A DNA stretch of 64,000 bases from Sphingomonas sanxanigenens DSM 19645 = NX02 (lineage in GTDB: Bacteria > Pseudomonadota > Alphaproteobacteria > Sphingomonadales > Sphingomonadaceae): assembly GCF_000512205.2 (NCBI RefSeq), contig NZ_CP006644.1:682001-746000 (forward strand), given 5' to 3'. Below the pieces are notes generated by a model. The model saw only the letters and a list, made by a program, of their open reading frames with translations. It ran no database searches and had not been told where the DNA came from. The translations under genes and the position numbers were made by a program. This document shows, piece after piece, positions 1 to 7,547 of the stretch. How positions within the stretch are numbered: the stretch's first letter is position 1; each line of letters starts with the position of its first letter.

Positions 1-210
1 CAGATCGTCGTCGGCACCGCCCGCCGGGGTGCGCCCGCCCGTGCCCGCGTGCGCGATGAACATGGCCAGTCGCACTATGTGCTGGTCGAACCCGATAATG
101 ACGGACAGGCGATTGGGGAGGGCGAGACGGTGCTTCTCGTCCGCCGCGAGGCGAACCTGTTCCGCGCCATCGTCTACGACTCTCCCCGCTTCTCCAGCTG
201 GACGGAATGA
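1..210 (+). CDS. C-terminal end of an OB-fold (YqiJ/DUF1449-type) membrane protein, partial
   Basis: The window opens inside this gene. Sixty-nine codons are visible in frame 1, ending at TGA 208-210. The visible part is a soluble, charged, beta-rich tail, including the stretch GQSHYVLVEPDNDGQAIGEG, which fits the small OB-fold domain at the end of NfeD/YqiJ-like proteins. The stop overlaps the start of the flotillin gene (ATGA at 207-210), so the two are translationally coupled. OB-fold membrane proteins paired with flotillins are the well-known YqiJ-YqiK arrangement for membrane microdomain scaffolding. The family call rests on this context plus a short tail, because the membrane segments lie outside the window. 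Confidence 0.6.
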   Translation, partial: QIVVGTARRGAPARARVRDEHGQSHYVLVEPDNDGQAIGEGETVLLVRREANLFRAIVYDSPRFSSWTE

Positions 211-1880
211 TGACCGACATTTTGCCTGCCACATCCGCTTCTTCCGGTTTGATGACCATCGGCTTCATCGCCGGCGGCATCTTCGTCGTGCTGCTGATCA
301 TCGGCCTGCTGATCGCGCGGCTCTACCGGCGCGCCTCCAAGGAAATCGCCTTCGTCCGCACCGGCTTCCGGGGCGAGCAGGTGGTGATGAACGGCGGCGC
401 GATCGTGCTGCCGGTGCTGCACGAAACCATGCCGGTGAACATGAACACCGTGCGCCTCGCGGTTGAGCGCAAGAACAATGACGCGCTGATCACGCTCGAT
501 CGCCTGCGCATCGACGTGAAGGCCGAATTCTACGTCCGCGTCCGCCCCGATCGGGAGGCGATCGCCACCGCCGCGCAGACGCTGGGCATGCGCACCATGC
601 ACCCGGAACATCTGAAGGAGCTGGTCGAGGGCAAGTTCGTCGACGCGCTGCGCTCGGTCGCCGCCGGCATGACGATGAACCAGCTGCATGAGCAGCGCTC
701 CGACTTCGTGCAGAAGGTGCAGCAGGTCTCCTCGTCGGATCTCGCGATGAACGGGCTCGAGCTGGAATCGGTGTCGCTGACCGGGCTCGACCAGACCTCG
801 ATCGAGCATTTCAACGCCAACAACGCGTTCGACGCCGAAGGTCTCACCAAGCTCACCGAGCAGATCGAACTGCGCAAGAAGGCGCGCAACGACATCGAGC
901 AGGACACCCGCGTCCAGATCGAAAGCAAGAATCTGGAGGCGCAGCGCCGCTCGCTGACGATCGCGCGCGACACCGAATTCGCGCGGCTGGAGCAGGAACG
1001 CGAGATCGAGGTGCGCCGCGCCGAACAGTCGGCGGAGGTCGCGCGCGAACAGTCCGAACGCCAGCGCGAGGCCGATCAGGCGCGCATCGTCGCCAAGCAG
1101 CAGACCGACTCCTCCCAGATCGAGGCGGATCGCACGATCCAGCAGGCCAAGATCGCGCAGGCGCAATCGATCGAGATCGCGCGGCAGGAACAGCAGATCG
1201 CGGTGCAGAACAAGAGCCGCGAGGAAAGCCAGGCCAAGGCGGAGGCGGACAAGGCCCGCGCCGCCGCCGTCGCCGCCGAGGAACAGGTCGTCACCGCGCG
1301 CGAGACCGAGGTTGCCGAGCGCGTCAAGCGCATCGAACTGATCGACGCCGCCCGCGAGGCCGAACGCGCCGCGATCGCGGTGAAGGTGCAGGCGGAGGCC
1401 GAGAAGAAGGCCGCCACCGACCGCGCCGAGGCCGTCCGCGCCGTCGCCCAGGGCGAGGCCGAGGCCGAAAAGCTCCGCGCCGAGGCCGCCCGCGTCCGCT
1501 TCGAGGTGGAAGCCGCCGGCCAGCGCGCGGTCAACGAGGCGGCGAACCTGCTCTCCTCCGACCAGATCTCGCTGCAGACCAAGCTGGCGCTGCTCAAGGT
1601 GCTGCCCGAGGTGATCCGCGAGGCCGCCAAGCCGATGGAAGCGATCGACAGCATCAAGATCGTCCAGGTCGACGGCCTGACCGGCAGGGGCGCCGGTGGC
1701 GGCAGCGAGGCCGGCGCGGGCGCGGGCGGCGGCGACGGCAACCTCGCCGACAGCGCCGTCGCCGCGGCGCTCCGCTACCGGGCGCAGGCGCCGGTGCTGG
1801 ACGGGTTGATGAAGGAATTGGGGCTGGACGGGAGTTCGCTCAACAGCCTGGTTGGTGGGGCTGCGGCGAGGGGGGAGTAA
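207..1880 (+). CDS. Flotillin family protein (YqiK-like)
   Basis: A 557-residue inner-membrane scaffold protein. One N-terminal transmembrane helix (about residues 16-38, with the hydrophobic core FVVLLIIGLLIARLY) is followed by an SPFH/band-7 domain (about 45-210). A very long Ala/Glu/Arg-rich coiled coil (about 215-460) comes next, then a flotillin-type end containing LLSSDQISLQTKLALLKVLP and a Gly-rich linker (about 490-510). Flotillins oligomerise into membrane-domain platforms, and YqiK-type members sit next to an OB-fold membrane protein as here. The start is the first ATG of an ATGATG pair overlapping the upstream stop. Length and domain order are normal for the family. Confidence 0.9.
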   Translation: MMTDILPATSASSGLMTIGFIAGGIFVVLLIIGLLIARLYRRASKEIAFVRTGFRGEQVVMNGGAIVLPVLHETMPVNMNTVRLAVERKNNDALITLDRLRIDVKAEFYVRVRPDREAIATAAQTLGMRTMHPEHLKELVEGKFVDALRSVAAGMTMNQLHEQRSDFVQKVQQVSSSDLAMNGLELESVSLTGLDQTSIEHFNANNAFDAEGLTKLTEQIELRKKARNDIEQDTRVQIESKNLEAQRRSLTIARDTEFARLEQEREIEVRRAEQSAEVAREQSERQREADQARIVAKQQTDSSQIEADRTIQQAKIAQAQSIEIARQEQQIAVQNKSREESQAKAEADKARAAAVAAEEQVVTARETEVAERVKRIELIDAAREAERAAIAVKVQAEAEKKAATDRAEAVRAVAQGEAEAEKLRAEAARVRFEVEAAGQRAVNEAANLLSSDQISLQTKLALLKVLPEVIREAAKPMEAIDSIKIVQVDGLTGRGAGGGSEAGAGAGGGDGNLADSAVAAALRYRAQAPVLDGLMKELGLDGSSLNSLVGGAAARGE

Positions 1881-2141
1881 GGGGTCTCCATTCTTCTCAG
1901 CTCTTATTGAGATGGGTGGTAAGTTCCGACCAAAACGCGTCGTTCGCGCTCGGATTTTGAACGTCAGCTCCTGCCAGAACCCGCCGCTTGCTAAGGGCGA
2001 TGCAGCCTGACAGCGACGCGCCATAGATTCGGTCATTCCGCGAGGCCTGGTGCGATCCTAAAACCTGCCGCGAGTTCATCCAACCTCGAGTGGCGGCCCG
2101 AACGAATGACATTGGAACTTTCCTCATAGCAGTCGCTCGCC

Positions 2142-3035
2142 TCAACTGCTCGTAGCCCTCAGCGCATCAATCACCGCGCGAAGTCCAGCGGAAATATAGC
2201 GTCGTGTTGGATAGTACAGATAAAGCCAGTCCTCTGGCACGATCCAGTCGTCGAGGCAGGCGATCAGCCGCCCGGTTTCGACATAAGGCCGCGCCCGATC
2301 TTCCCACACATAGACCAAGGCCACGCCCGCCAGAGCCGTTTCGATCATAAGCTCATGATCGTGGAGAGCGACCGGGCCTTTGACCTCAACATCGATCTCC
2401 TCACCGTTGCGCCCAAAAGACCAAGGATAGCCAACCCCGCTCGGGTACATATTGCGCACGCAGACATGGTTGGTCAGGTCGGCCGGAGTCTTGGGCACCG
2501 AGCGCTCGGCAAGATAGTCGGGCGATCCCACCACAGCGAACTTCAGCCGCGGCTTGATCTTCACCGCGGTCATCCCGTCGCGCAAGCTTTCACCTAGTCG
2601 GATGCCGGCATCGAACCCCTCCTCGACGATGTCGACCAGCCGGTCGGTTGCGACGATTTCCAGCTCGAGGCTGGGATTGGCGGCGATCAGCGGCCCGATA
2701 ATCGGCCCCAGCACGAACGGAGCGATTGAATTGGGCGCGTTGATCCGCACCTTGCCGAAAGGCGTGTCGCGAAACTGGTTGAGCGCATCGAGCGCCGAGC
2801 CGATGTCGCCAAACGCTGGCGAGAGCTGCGACAACAGCATCGCCCCGGCATCTGTCAGCGACACGCTGCGCGTGGTGCGGTTGAGCAAACGGATGCCGAC
2901 CCGCGCTTCCAGATTGCTGACCGCATGGCTGATCGCGGAAGCTGTGACGCCGCGCTCCTCGCTCGCTCGGCGGAAACTGCGGTGCCGCGCGACCGCGTCG
3001 AAGGCGGCAAGTTCTGAAAGATCGGTCGTGCGCAT
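2142..3035 (-). CDS. LysR family transcriptional regulator
   Basis: A 297-residue regulator with an N-terminal winged helix-turn-helix (about residues 5-62, with RHRSFRRASEERGVTASAIS and the typical RLLNRTTRSVSLTDAG ending). A LysR substrate-binding domain follows (about 90-290). It is divergent from the oxidoreductase cluster starting at 3144, the classic arrangement in which the regulator controls its neighbours and itself. The 108-bp shared intergenic region holds a 35-bp sequence that recurs at 7437-7471 in front of a second transcription unit of the same cluster. The effector is unknown. The closest style is the CrgA/DmlR-like group with a short effector domain, which I infer rather than see. 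Confidence 0.9.
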   Translation of the reverse strand: MRTTDLSELAAFDAVARHRSFRRASEERGVTASAISHAVSNLEARVGIRLLNRTTRSVSLTDAGAMLLSQLSPAFGDIGSALDALNQFRDTPFGKVRINAPNSIAPFVLGPIIGPLIAANPSLELEIVATDRLVDIVEEGFDAGIRLGESLRDGMTAVKIKPRLKFAVVGSPDYLAERSVPKTPADLTNHVCVRNMYPSGVGYPWSFGRNGEEIDVEVKGPVALHDHELMIETALAGVALVYVWEDRARPYVETGRLIACLDDWIVPEDWLYLYYPTRRYISAGLRAVIDALRATSS

Positions 3036-3047
3036 TGCTGATTCTCA

Positions 3048-3082
3048 CTCAACACTGATTGGAATACTCATCGTCTAATCGC
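3048..3082 (+). promoter_or_regulatory. Candidate LysR operator, copy 1
   Basis: This 35-bp sequence lies between the divergent LysR gene and the gene at 3144. It matches 7437-7471 at 26 of 35 positions without gaps. The shared blocks are CTCA, GAT, GGAAT, TCATCG and ATCGC. Both copies have the same orientation relative to their downstream plus-strand gene. Assignment to the LysR protein is inference from position. Confidence 0.5.
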
Positions 3083-3143
3083 AGCGATCAAACCAGCGCA
3101 AATAGCTCCTGTCAGCCGGACAACGGCAAACAGGAGCAAGACG

Positions 3144-3548
3144 ATGACCCTCACGATCCAACAGGCAGATGCGATGATCGTCGCCGGCTCCGCCCGTGCC
3201 CATGATCTCGGTATCGCCGCCAATATCGCGGTACTCGACGCCGCCGCCCATCTTAAAGCCTTCGCTCGGATGGATGGCGCGATGCTCGGCTCGATCGACC
3301 TCTCGATCGGCAAGGCGCGCACCTCTGCGCTATTCCAGATCAGCAGCGAAGCGGTCTGGGATTACTGCAAGCCCGGTGCTCCCGCGCACAATCTTGAAGC
3401 CAGCAACGGCGGCCTGATGCCCTTCCCGGGTGGCCTCCCGGTTGCTGCAGCCGACGGCACCATCATCGGCGCAATCGGCGTGTCGGGCGGCGCCCCGTCC
3501 CAGGACCTCGACATCGCCGAAGCCGCGGTCGCCGCGCTCATCGGCTGA
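3144..3548 (+). CDS. GlcG/HbpS family (DUF336) protein
   Basis: A 134-residue protein of the GlcG/HbpS (haem-degrading/DUF336) fold, with the family pattern of an N-terminal helix (LTIQQADAMIVAGSARAHD), a strand with NIAVLDAAAHLKAFARMDGA, and a Gly-rich end (FPGGLPVAAADGTIIGAIGV). Members bind small ligands or haem and often accompany oxidoreductases. A Shine-Dalgarno CAGGAG lies about 8 nt before the ATG. It is first in the run that diverges from the LysR gene, with about 50 bp to the next gene. No signal peptide is seen, so it is probably cytoplasmic. The specific role here is unknown. Confidence 0.85.
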   Translation: MTLTIQQADAMIVAGSARAHDLGIAANIAVLDAAAHLKAFARMDGAMLGSIDLSIGKARTSALFQISSEAVWDYCKPGAPAHNLEASNGGLMPFPGGLPVAAADGTIIGAIGVSGGAPSQDLDIAEAAVAALIG

Positions 3549-3598
3549 ACCCTCAACATCGCGACCAACCCTCACGTAAACACGAAAGGATATTCGAT

Positions 3599-4405
3599 AT
3601 GACCAAGACCATCCTCATCACTGGCGCCGGTTCGGGCTTCGGCGAGGCCGCTGCGATCGGAATGGCCAAGGCTGGCCACAACATAATCGCGACCGCACAG
3701 ATATCTCCCCAGGTGGCAGCGCTGCGCGAAAAGGTCGCCAAGCTCGGCCTAGACAATCTGCGCGTCGAGAAGCTCGACCTGACCGACCCCTATGATATGG
3801 CTTTCATCGCGAAGCTGGATATCGATATCCTGTGGAACAACGCCGGCTATGGCGAGAGCGGCCCGGTATCCGAAATCCCGCTCGATTTGGTCCGCAAGAA
3901 TTATGAGATCAACGTCTTCAAGCCGCTGGAGCTGACCCAAGCGTTCATCAAGCGCTGGGTCGTCGAAGGCGGAAAAGGCAAGAAGATCGTCTTCACCTCG
4001 TCGATGGGTGGGCTGTTCACGCCGGCCGGCTGGGGCACCTATGTCTCGACCAAACACGCGCTGGAATCGATTGCCGAAGCGATCGCTCAGGAAGTCGCAC
4101 CCTTCGGGATCAAGGTCCAGACGATCAACCCGGGTGCCTATTACACCGGCTATAACGAGACGATGGCGGACACCGCGTTCCGTTGGCTCGATGCCGACAA
4201 GAACTTCACCAAGCCGGCTGAGCTTCGCACCACCTTCGATGCGCTGCTCGCCAGCCCGATGGGCCATATGGACGCGCAGGAACAGATCGACCGCATGATC
4301 GCGATCGTCCCCGCCGATACCGGCAAGGTCCGCAACGTCAGCCCCAAGGCGGTCGAGGACATGCTGAAGGAAGCACAGGCTGCCGCTTGGGACGCTGAAA
4401 TCTAA
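3599..4405 (+). CDS. SDR family oxidoreductase
   Basis: A 268-residue classical short-chain dehydrogenase. The cofactor motif TGAGSGFGEA is at the N-terminus, followed by the NNAG structural motif (LWNNAGYGES) and the catalytic Tyr-x-x-x-Lys in TYVSTKHALESI, preceded by the SS of FTSSMGG. All key residues are intact, so it should be an active NAD(P)H-dependent carbonyl/alcohol oxidoreductase. The substrate is not predictable. It is the second gene of the LysR-linked run and the first of four SDR genes in about 5 kb. Confidence 0.9.
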   Translation: MTKTILITGAGSGFGEAAAIGMAKAGHNIIATAQISPQVAALREKVAKLGLDNLRVEKLDLTDPYDMAFIAKLDIDILWNNAGYGESGPVSEIPLDLVRKNYEINVFKPLELTQAFIKRWVVEGGKGKKIVFTSSMGGLFTPAGWGTYVSTKHALESIAEAIAQEVAPFGIKVQTINPGAYYTGYNETMADTAFRWLDADKNFTKPAELRTTFDALLASPMGHMDAQEQIDRMIAIVPADTGKVRNVSPKAVEDMLKEAQAAAWDAEI

Positions 4406-4465
4406 GCCCACCCCCCGGAGCGGCGGTACCCCCTCCGCCGCTCCCGCCATCACCGGAGAAAGACA

Positions 4466-4981
4466 ATGACCAGCAATACCCGTTTCTGGGCGCCCTTTGC
4501 CGCGCGCTTTACCCTTGGGGTCGCCGCCTCCAGCGTGGCGATCCTCGCCCTTACGCCCCGCGCCGAGGCGCACACCCCGGCACAGAACAAGGCAGTGGTC
4601 GAAGCGAGGTTCGACGCTTGGAAGGCCGGCACCGGCAATCCCTTCGAACTGCTCGCCGATGAAGCCAACTGGACGATCGAAGGCAATTCGATCGTATCCA
4701 AACGGTACCCGGCCAAGGAGGATTTTCTCCGCGCCGTCATCCGCCCGTTCAACGCCCGGATGTCGGTCGGCATCAAGCCCGCCGTCCGCAGCATCACGGC
4801 CGAGTCCGACCGGGTCGTCATCCTATTCGATGCCGCAGGCACAGCCAAAGACGGCAAGTCCTACGTCAACACCTACGCCTGGTTCTTCCGCATGAAGGCC
4901 GGGCGCGTGGTCGAGGCCAACGCCTTCTTCGACGCCATCGCGTTCAACGACCTCTGGGCGCGCGTCACGCCCACCGAGTGA
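4466..4981 (+). CDS. Exported NTF2-like (SnoaL/ketosteroid isomerase-type) protein
   Basis: A 171-residue protein with an N-terminal signal peptide (residues 1 to about 35, hydrophobic GVAASSVAILAL, cleavage likely after AEA). An NTF2-like alpha+beta barrel follows, with the opening helix VVEARFDAWKAGTGNPFELL, a WTIEG strand, and a C-terminal VVEANAFFDAIAFNDLW. NTF2-like proteins range from isomerases to non-catalytic ligand binders. Export to the periplasm distinguishes it from its cytoplasmic-looking neighbours. The ATG has a GGAGAAAGAC ribosome site just upstream. Confidence 0.85.
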   Translation: MTSNTRFWAPFAARFTLGVAASSVAILALTPRAEAHTPAQNKAVVEARFDAWKAGTGNPFELLADEANWTIEGNSIVSKRYPAKEDFLRAVIRPFNARMSVGIKPAVRSITAESDRVVILFDAAGTAKDGKSYVNTYAWFFRMKAGRVVEANAFFDAIAFNDLWARVTPTE

Positions 4982-5031
4982 TCCCCCGGACGCACCATCA
5001 AGCCACCTGAACTCAAGAAAGGACAATCCTC

Positions 5032-5493
5032 ATGGCTGACTTCATTCCTCCTGCGCCGAACAGCGCCTCACCCTTCGCAGATATGCGCGGCCACCATGTC
5101 GCGGTGCGCACGCCGGACCTTCAGGCCGCACTCGACTTCTACGTCGGCACGCTCGATTTCCGCGTCGTCGCCAAATGGGACTATGCCGACGAGCAGCTCG
5201 CTTATGTGTCGCCCGCGACCGACGATCATTTCTACGTCGAGATCCTCGGCGGCGGCGATCCCCAGCCGCAGGAGGTGCGGACCTATACCGACCTCGGCAG
5301 CAGCCTCGGCTGGGCGGGCTATCACCACTTCTGCCTGAACGTCGACAGCGTCGAGGCGACCGTCGAGACGCTCCGCACTCGCGGCGTGACCATCGTCGCC
5401 GAGCCGTTCGTGCTCGAAGCGATCAGCCGCAAGCTCGCCTTCTTCTGCGACCCCTTCGGCAATCTGATCGAGCTGGCCGAGGTGCTCGCCTGA
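5032..5493 (+). CDS. VOC (glyoxalase/bleomycin resistance/dioxygenase) family protein
   Basis: A 153-residue vicinal-oxygen-chelate protein with two beta-alpha-beta-beta-beta modules. Module 1 starts at GHHVAVRTPDLQAALDFYVG and module 2 at AGYHHFCLNVDSVEATVETL, ending in CDPFGNLIELAEV. The metal-ligand positions expected in active VOC enzymes (H in GHHVAV, E in FYVEILGG, H in GYHHF, E in NLIELAE) are present. It could therefore be a metal-dependent isomerase, lyase or dioxygenase. It sits within the LysR-linked run with an AAAGGA ribosome site before the ATG. Confidence 0.9.
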   Translation: MADFIPPAPNSASPFADMRGHHVAVRTPDLQAALDFYVGTLDFRVVAKWDYADEQLAYVSPATDDHFYVEILGGGDPQPQEVRTYTDLGSSLGWAGYHHFCLNVDSVEATVETLRTRGVTIVAEPFVLEAISRKLAFFCDPFGNLIELAEVLA

Positions 5494-5567
5494 TCTCCCC
5501 CACACGCTGACCGGCCGTCCCTTGCATGAGGGGCGGCCCGCCGCACCAAAACGCAAGGAATACCCCC

Positions 5568-6218
5568 ATGTCCAACTCCATCATGATCATCGGCGCCGGC
5601 CCCGGCATCGGCCAAGCGGTTGCCCGCAAATTCGGCCGCGAAGGCTGGCAGGTCGTCCTGACCGGCCGCAACGCCAACCGGCTCGCCGACCTGAACGCTG
5701 AACTCACCGCCGATGGCATCATTGCCCGCGCCATCCCCGCTGACGCCACCGATCCCGCCGCGCTCCGCGCCGCCGTCGCCAAGGCCGAAGCGCTGACTGG
5801 TGGCCTCACCGCGGTCCACTTCAACGCCGGCGTCGTGCGCAACCAAGACCTGTTCTCGATGACTGACGCCGAGATCGCGAACGACCTCGCGATCGATGTC
5901 ACCGCCGGGTTCAACACCATCCGCGCCGCCACCGAAGGCTTCGGCGCTCGCGGTGGTACCATCCTCGTCACCGGCGGTGGCCTTGGCGTTCACCCCAGCG
6001 CCGACTGGGCCGTCCTCGGCGCCGGCAAGGCGGCTTTGCGCAACATGGTGCAGGGCCTCGCCGAGCCAATGGCTGAGCGCGGCATCCGCATTCGCCTCGC
6101 CACCGTCGCCACGCTGGTCGCTCCCGAGTCCAACGAAGCTCGCGGCGCTGCCGATGTCTTCTGGACCCTCGCCACCGATCCCGCCGCCGCCTGGGAGGCG
6201 GTCTATCCAGCCGCCTGA
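5568..6218 (+). CDS. SDR-like protein lacking the catalytic tyrosine
   Basis: A 216-residue Rossmann protein of the short-chain dehydrogenase superfamily. The N-terminal GAGPGIGQAV replaces the TGxxxGIG consensus, and NAGVV corresponds to NNAG. At the active site the expected YxxxK reads LGAGK within WAVLGAGKAALRNM. Lys is kept and Tyr is replaced by Leu. It is also shorter than the usual ~250 residues. The start is the ATG at 5568 behind an AAGGAA ribosome site; an upstream in-frame ATG at 5526 would add a low-quality Arg/Pro leader. It may be an atypical SDR or a binding/regulatory protein. Confidence 0.85.
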   Translation: MSNSIMIIGAGPGIGQAVARKFGREGWQVVLTGRNANRLADLNAELTADGIIARAIPADATDPAALRAAVAKAEALTGGLTAVHFNAGVVRNQDLFSMTDAEIANDLAIDVTAGFNTIRAATEGFGARGGTILVTGGGLGVHPSADWAVLGAGKAALRNMVQGLAEPMAERGIRIRLATVATLVAPESNEARGAADVFWTLATDPAAAWEAVYPAA

Positions 6219-6245
6219 TCCCGCGCGCCGCAATGGAGTAATGTC

Positions 6246-7007
6246 ATGACCAAGACTATCGTCATCACCGGCGCGACCTCGGGCATCGGCTATGCCACCG
6301 CGCTCGCCTTCGCCCACACAGGCGCCAATGTCGCCATCTCGGGCCGCCGTGCCGACCGCGGCGCGGATGCCGTCGCCGAGATCGAGCGGCTCGGGGGCAC
6401 CGGCTGGTTCCAGACCACCGACGTCCAGGACGCCAGTCAGATCGAAGCCTTCATCGCGGGCGCTATGCAACGGTTCGGACCGATCGACACACTGATCACC
6501 AATGCCGGGATCGAGCCGCCGCATGTGCTGCCGCTCGCCGAACTCAGCATCGAGGATGTCGACGCGGTGCTGTCGACCAACCTACGCGGCACCTTGCTCA
6601 CCGCCAAATATGCGATCCCGCATCTGCGCCGGCCGGGCGGATCGATCATCACCGTCTCCTCGCTCTGGGGCCGTCAGGGTGGCGCGCTCCTCCCGGTCTA
6701 TTCGGCGACGAAGGGCGGCTCGGAGTCACTGACCCGCGCGCTTGCGGTCGAACTCGGTGGTGACGGCATCCGCGTCAACGGCATCGCACCCGGCTTCATC
6801 AAGACCGAAATGTCCGATCGCTTCACACAGGGACGCGACATGCGGCACTTCTACGAATTCAATGTGCCGCTCGGCCGGATCGGCGAAGCGGATGAGATCG
6901 CCGACGCCATGGTCTGGCTCGCCTCCGACCAGGCCTCCTACGTCAGCGGCCAGACCATCACGGTCGATGGCGGTCATAACATCAAGATGTCGGTCGCCAA
7001 TCTCTGA
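6246..7007 (+). CDS. SDR family oxidoreductase (FabG-like)
   Basis: A 253-residue classical SDR with TGATSGIG for cofactor binding, TNAGIEPP, SS in TVSSLWG, and catalytic YSATK. The C-terminal SYVSGQTITVDGGH is the hallmark of 3-oxoacyl-ACP reductase-like SDRs. All catalytic residues are present. Physically it follows the Tyr-less SDR at 5568 after 27 bp, so the two could be co-translated. The substrate is unknown; such enzymes act on a wide range of hydroxy/keto compounds. Confidence 0.9.
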   Translation: MTKTIVITGATSGIGYATALAFAHTGANVAISGRRADRGADAVAEIERLGGTGWFQTTDVQDASQIEAFIAGAMQRFGPIDTLITNAGIEPPHVLPLAELSIEDVDAVLSTNLRGTLLTAKYAIPHLRRPGGSIITVSSLWGRQGGALLPVYSATKGGSESLTRALAVELGGDGIRVNGIAPGFIKTEMSDRFTQGRDMRHFYEFNVPLGRIGEADEIADAMVWLASDQASYVSGQTITVDGGHNIKMSVANL

Positions 7008-7041
7008 CCCGGCCATCCCCATCCATCAAAGGAACACCATC

Positions 7042-7347
7042 ATGACTTCGCAACTGACCCTGATTGCCCGCCTGACCGCCAAGCCAGGGACCTCCGACGA
7101 GCTCGGCAATGGCCTCAAGGCCCTGATCGCACCGACGCTCGAGGAAGAGGGCGCCATCGGTTATGTGCTCCACCGCGACAATGACGATCCCAATGTCTGG
7201 GTGCTGTACGAGACGTGGCGAAGCAAAGCCGATCTCGATGCTCACTTCGGGCAGCCCTACACCAAAGCGATGATGGATCGGTTTCCCGATCTTCTCGCCA
7301 AGGAGATGGAGCTGACCTTCGCCACGGCGATCGACCTGCGCAGCTGA
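7042..7347 (+). CDS. Antibiotic biosynthesis monooxygenase (ABM) domain protein
   Basis: A 101-residue ferredoxin-like alpha/beta-barrel protein of the ABM/YgiN family. Landmarks are the opening strand LTLIARLTAKPGTSDEL, the central VLHRDNDDPNVWVLYETW and the following helix SKADLDAHFGQPYTKAM. Family members include cofactor-free quinol monooxygenases. The start is the ATG at 7042 behind AAAGGAACACC; the same frame runs further upstream but overlaps the SDR gene, so I reject a longer start. It is the last gene before the strong hairpin at 7372-7404. Confidence 0.85.
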   Translation: MTSQLTLIARLTAKPGTSDELGNGLKALIAPTLEEEGAIGYVLHRDNDDPNVWVLYETWRSKADLDAHFGQPYTKAMMDRFPDLLAKEMELTFATAIDLRS

Positions 7348-7371
7348 TCCCCCTCCGGTCGGTCACCCTAT

Positions 7372-7404
7372 GAAGGGCCGTGCAGTCAGGCTGCCCGGCC
7401 CTTC
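7372..7404 (+). terminator. Strong hairpin terminator ending the first SDR unit
   Basis: A perfect 9-bp stem GAAGGGCCG / CGGCCCTTC encloses a second 4-bp stem (GCAG/CTGC) and is followed by TCTTT. It lies 25 bp after the ABM gene stop, so transcription of the 3144-7347 unit probably ends here. Confidence 0.7.
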
Positions 7405-7436
7405 TCTTTGCCCGCCATTCCGATTGATGAACTTCG

Positions 7437-7471
7437 CTCAGCATGGATCGGAATGTTCATCGGATTATCGC
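7437..7471 (+). promoter_or_regulatory. Candidate LysR operator, copy 2
   Basis: This copy matches 3048-3082 at 26 of 35 positions. It lies between the hairpin terminator and the SDR gene at 7548, in the same orientation as copy 1. It suggests a second promoter under the same regulator. Confidence 0.5.
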
Positions 7472-7547
7472 GCCAATGCCTAGGTCGTATTTCAGATCTC
7501 AAGCCGAACGGAACCTCCGGCACCGGCCAAGCTGAAAGGAAATCCCC

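Noticed and set aside
174-2036. Long open frame antisense to the flotillin gene
   Set aside because: It mirrors the Ala/Glu-rich coiled-coil gene in GC-rich DNA and encodes a repetitive His/Arg/Leu-rich product with no domain. The plus-strand flotillin is clear.
1897-2145. 82-codon minus-strand frame between flotillin and LysR
   Set aside because: It needs a TTG or a weak internal ATG, has no ribosome site I trust and no recognisable motif. I treat the 260 bp as intergenic.
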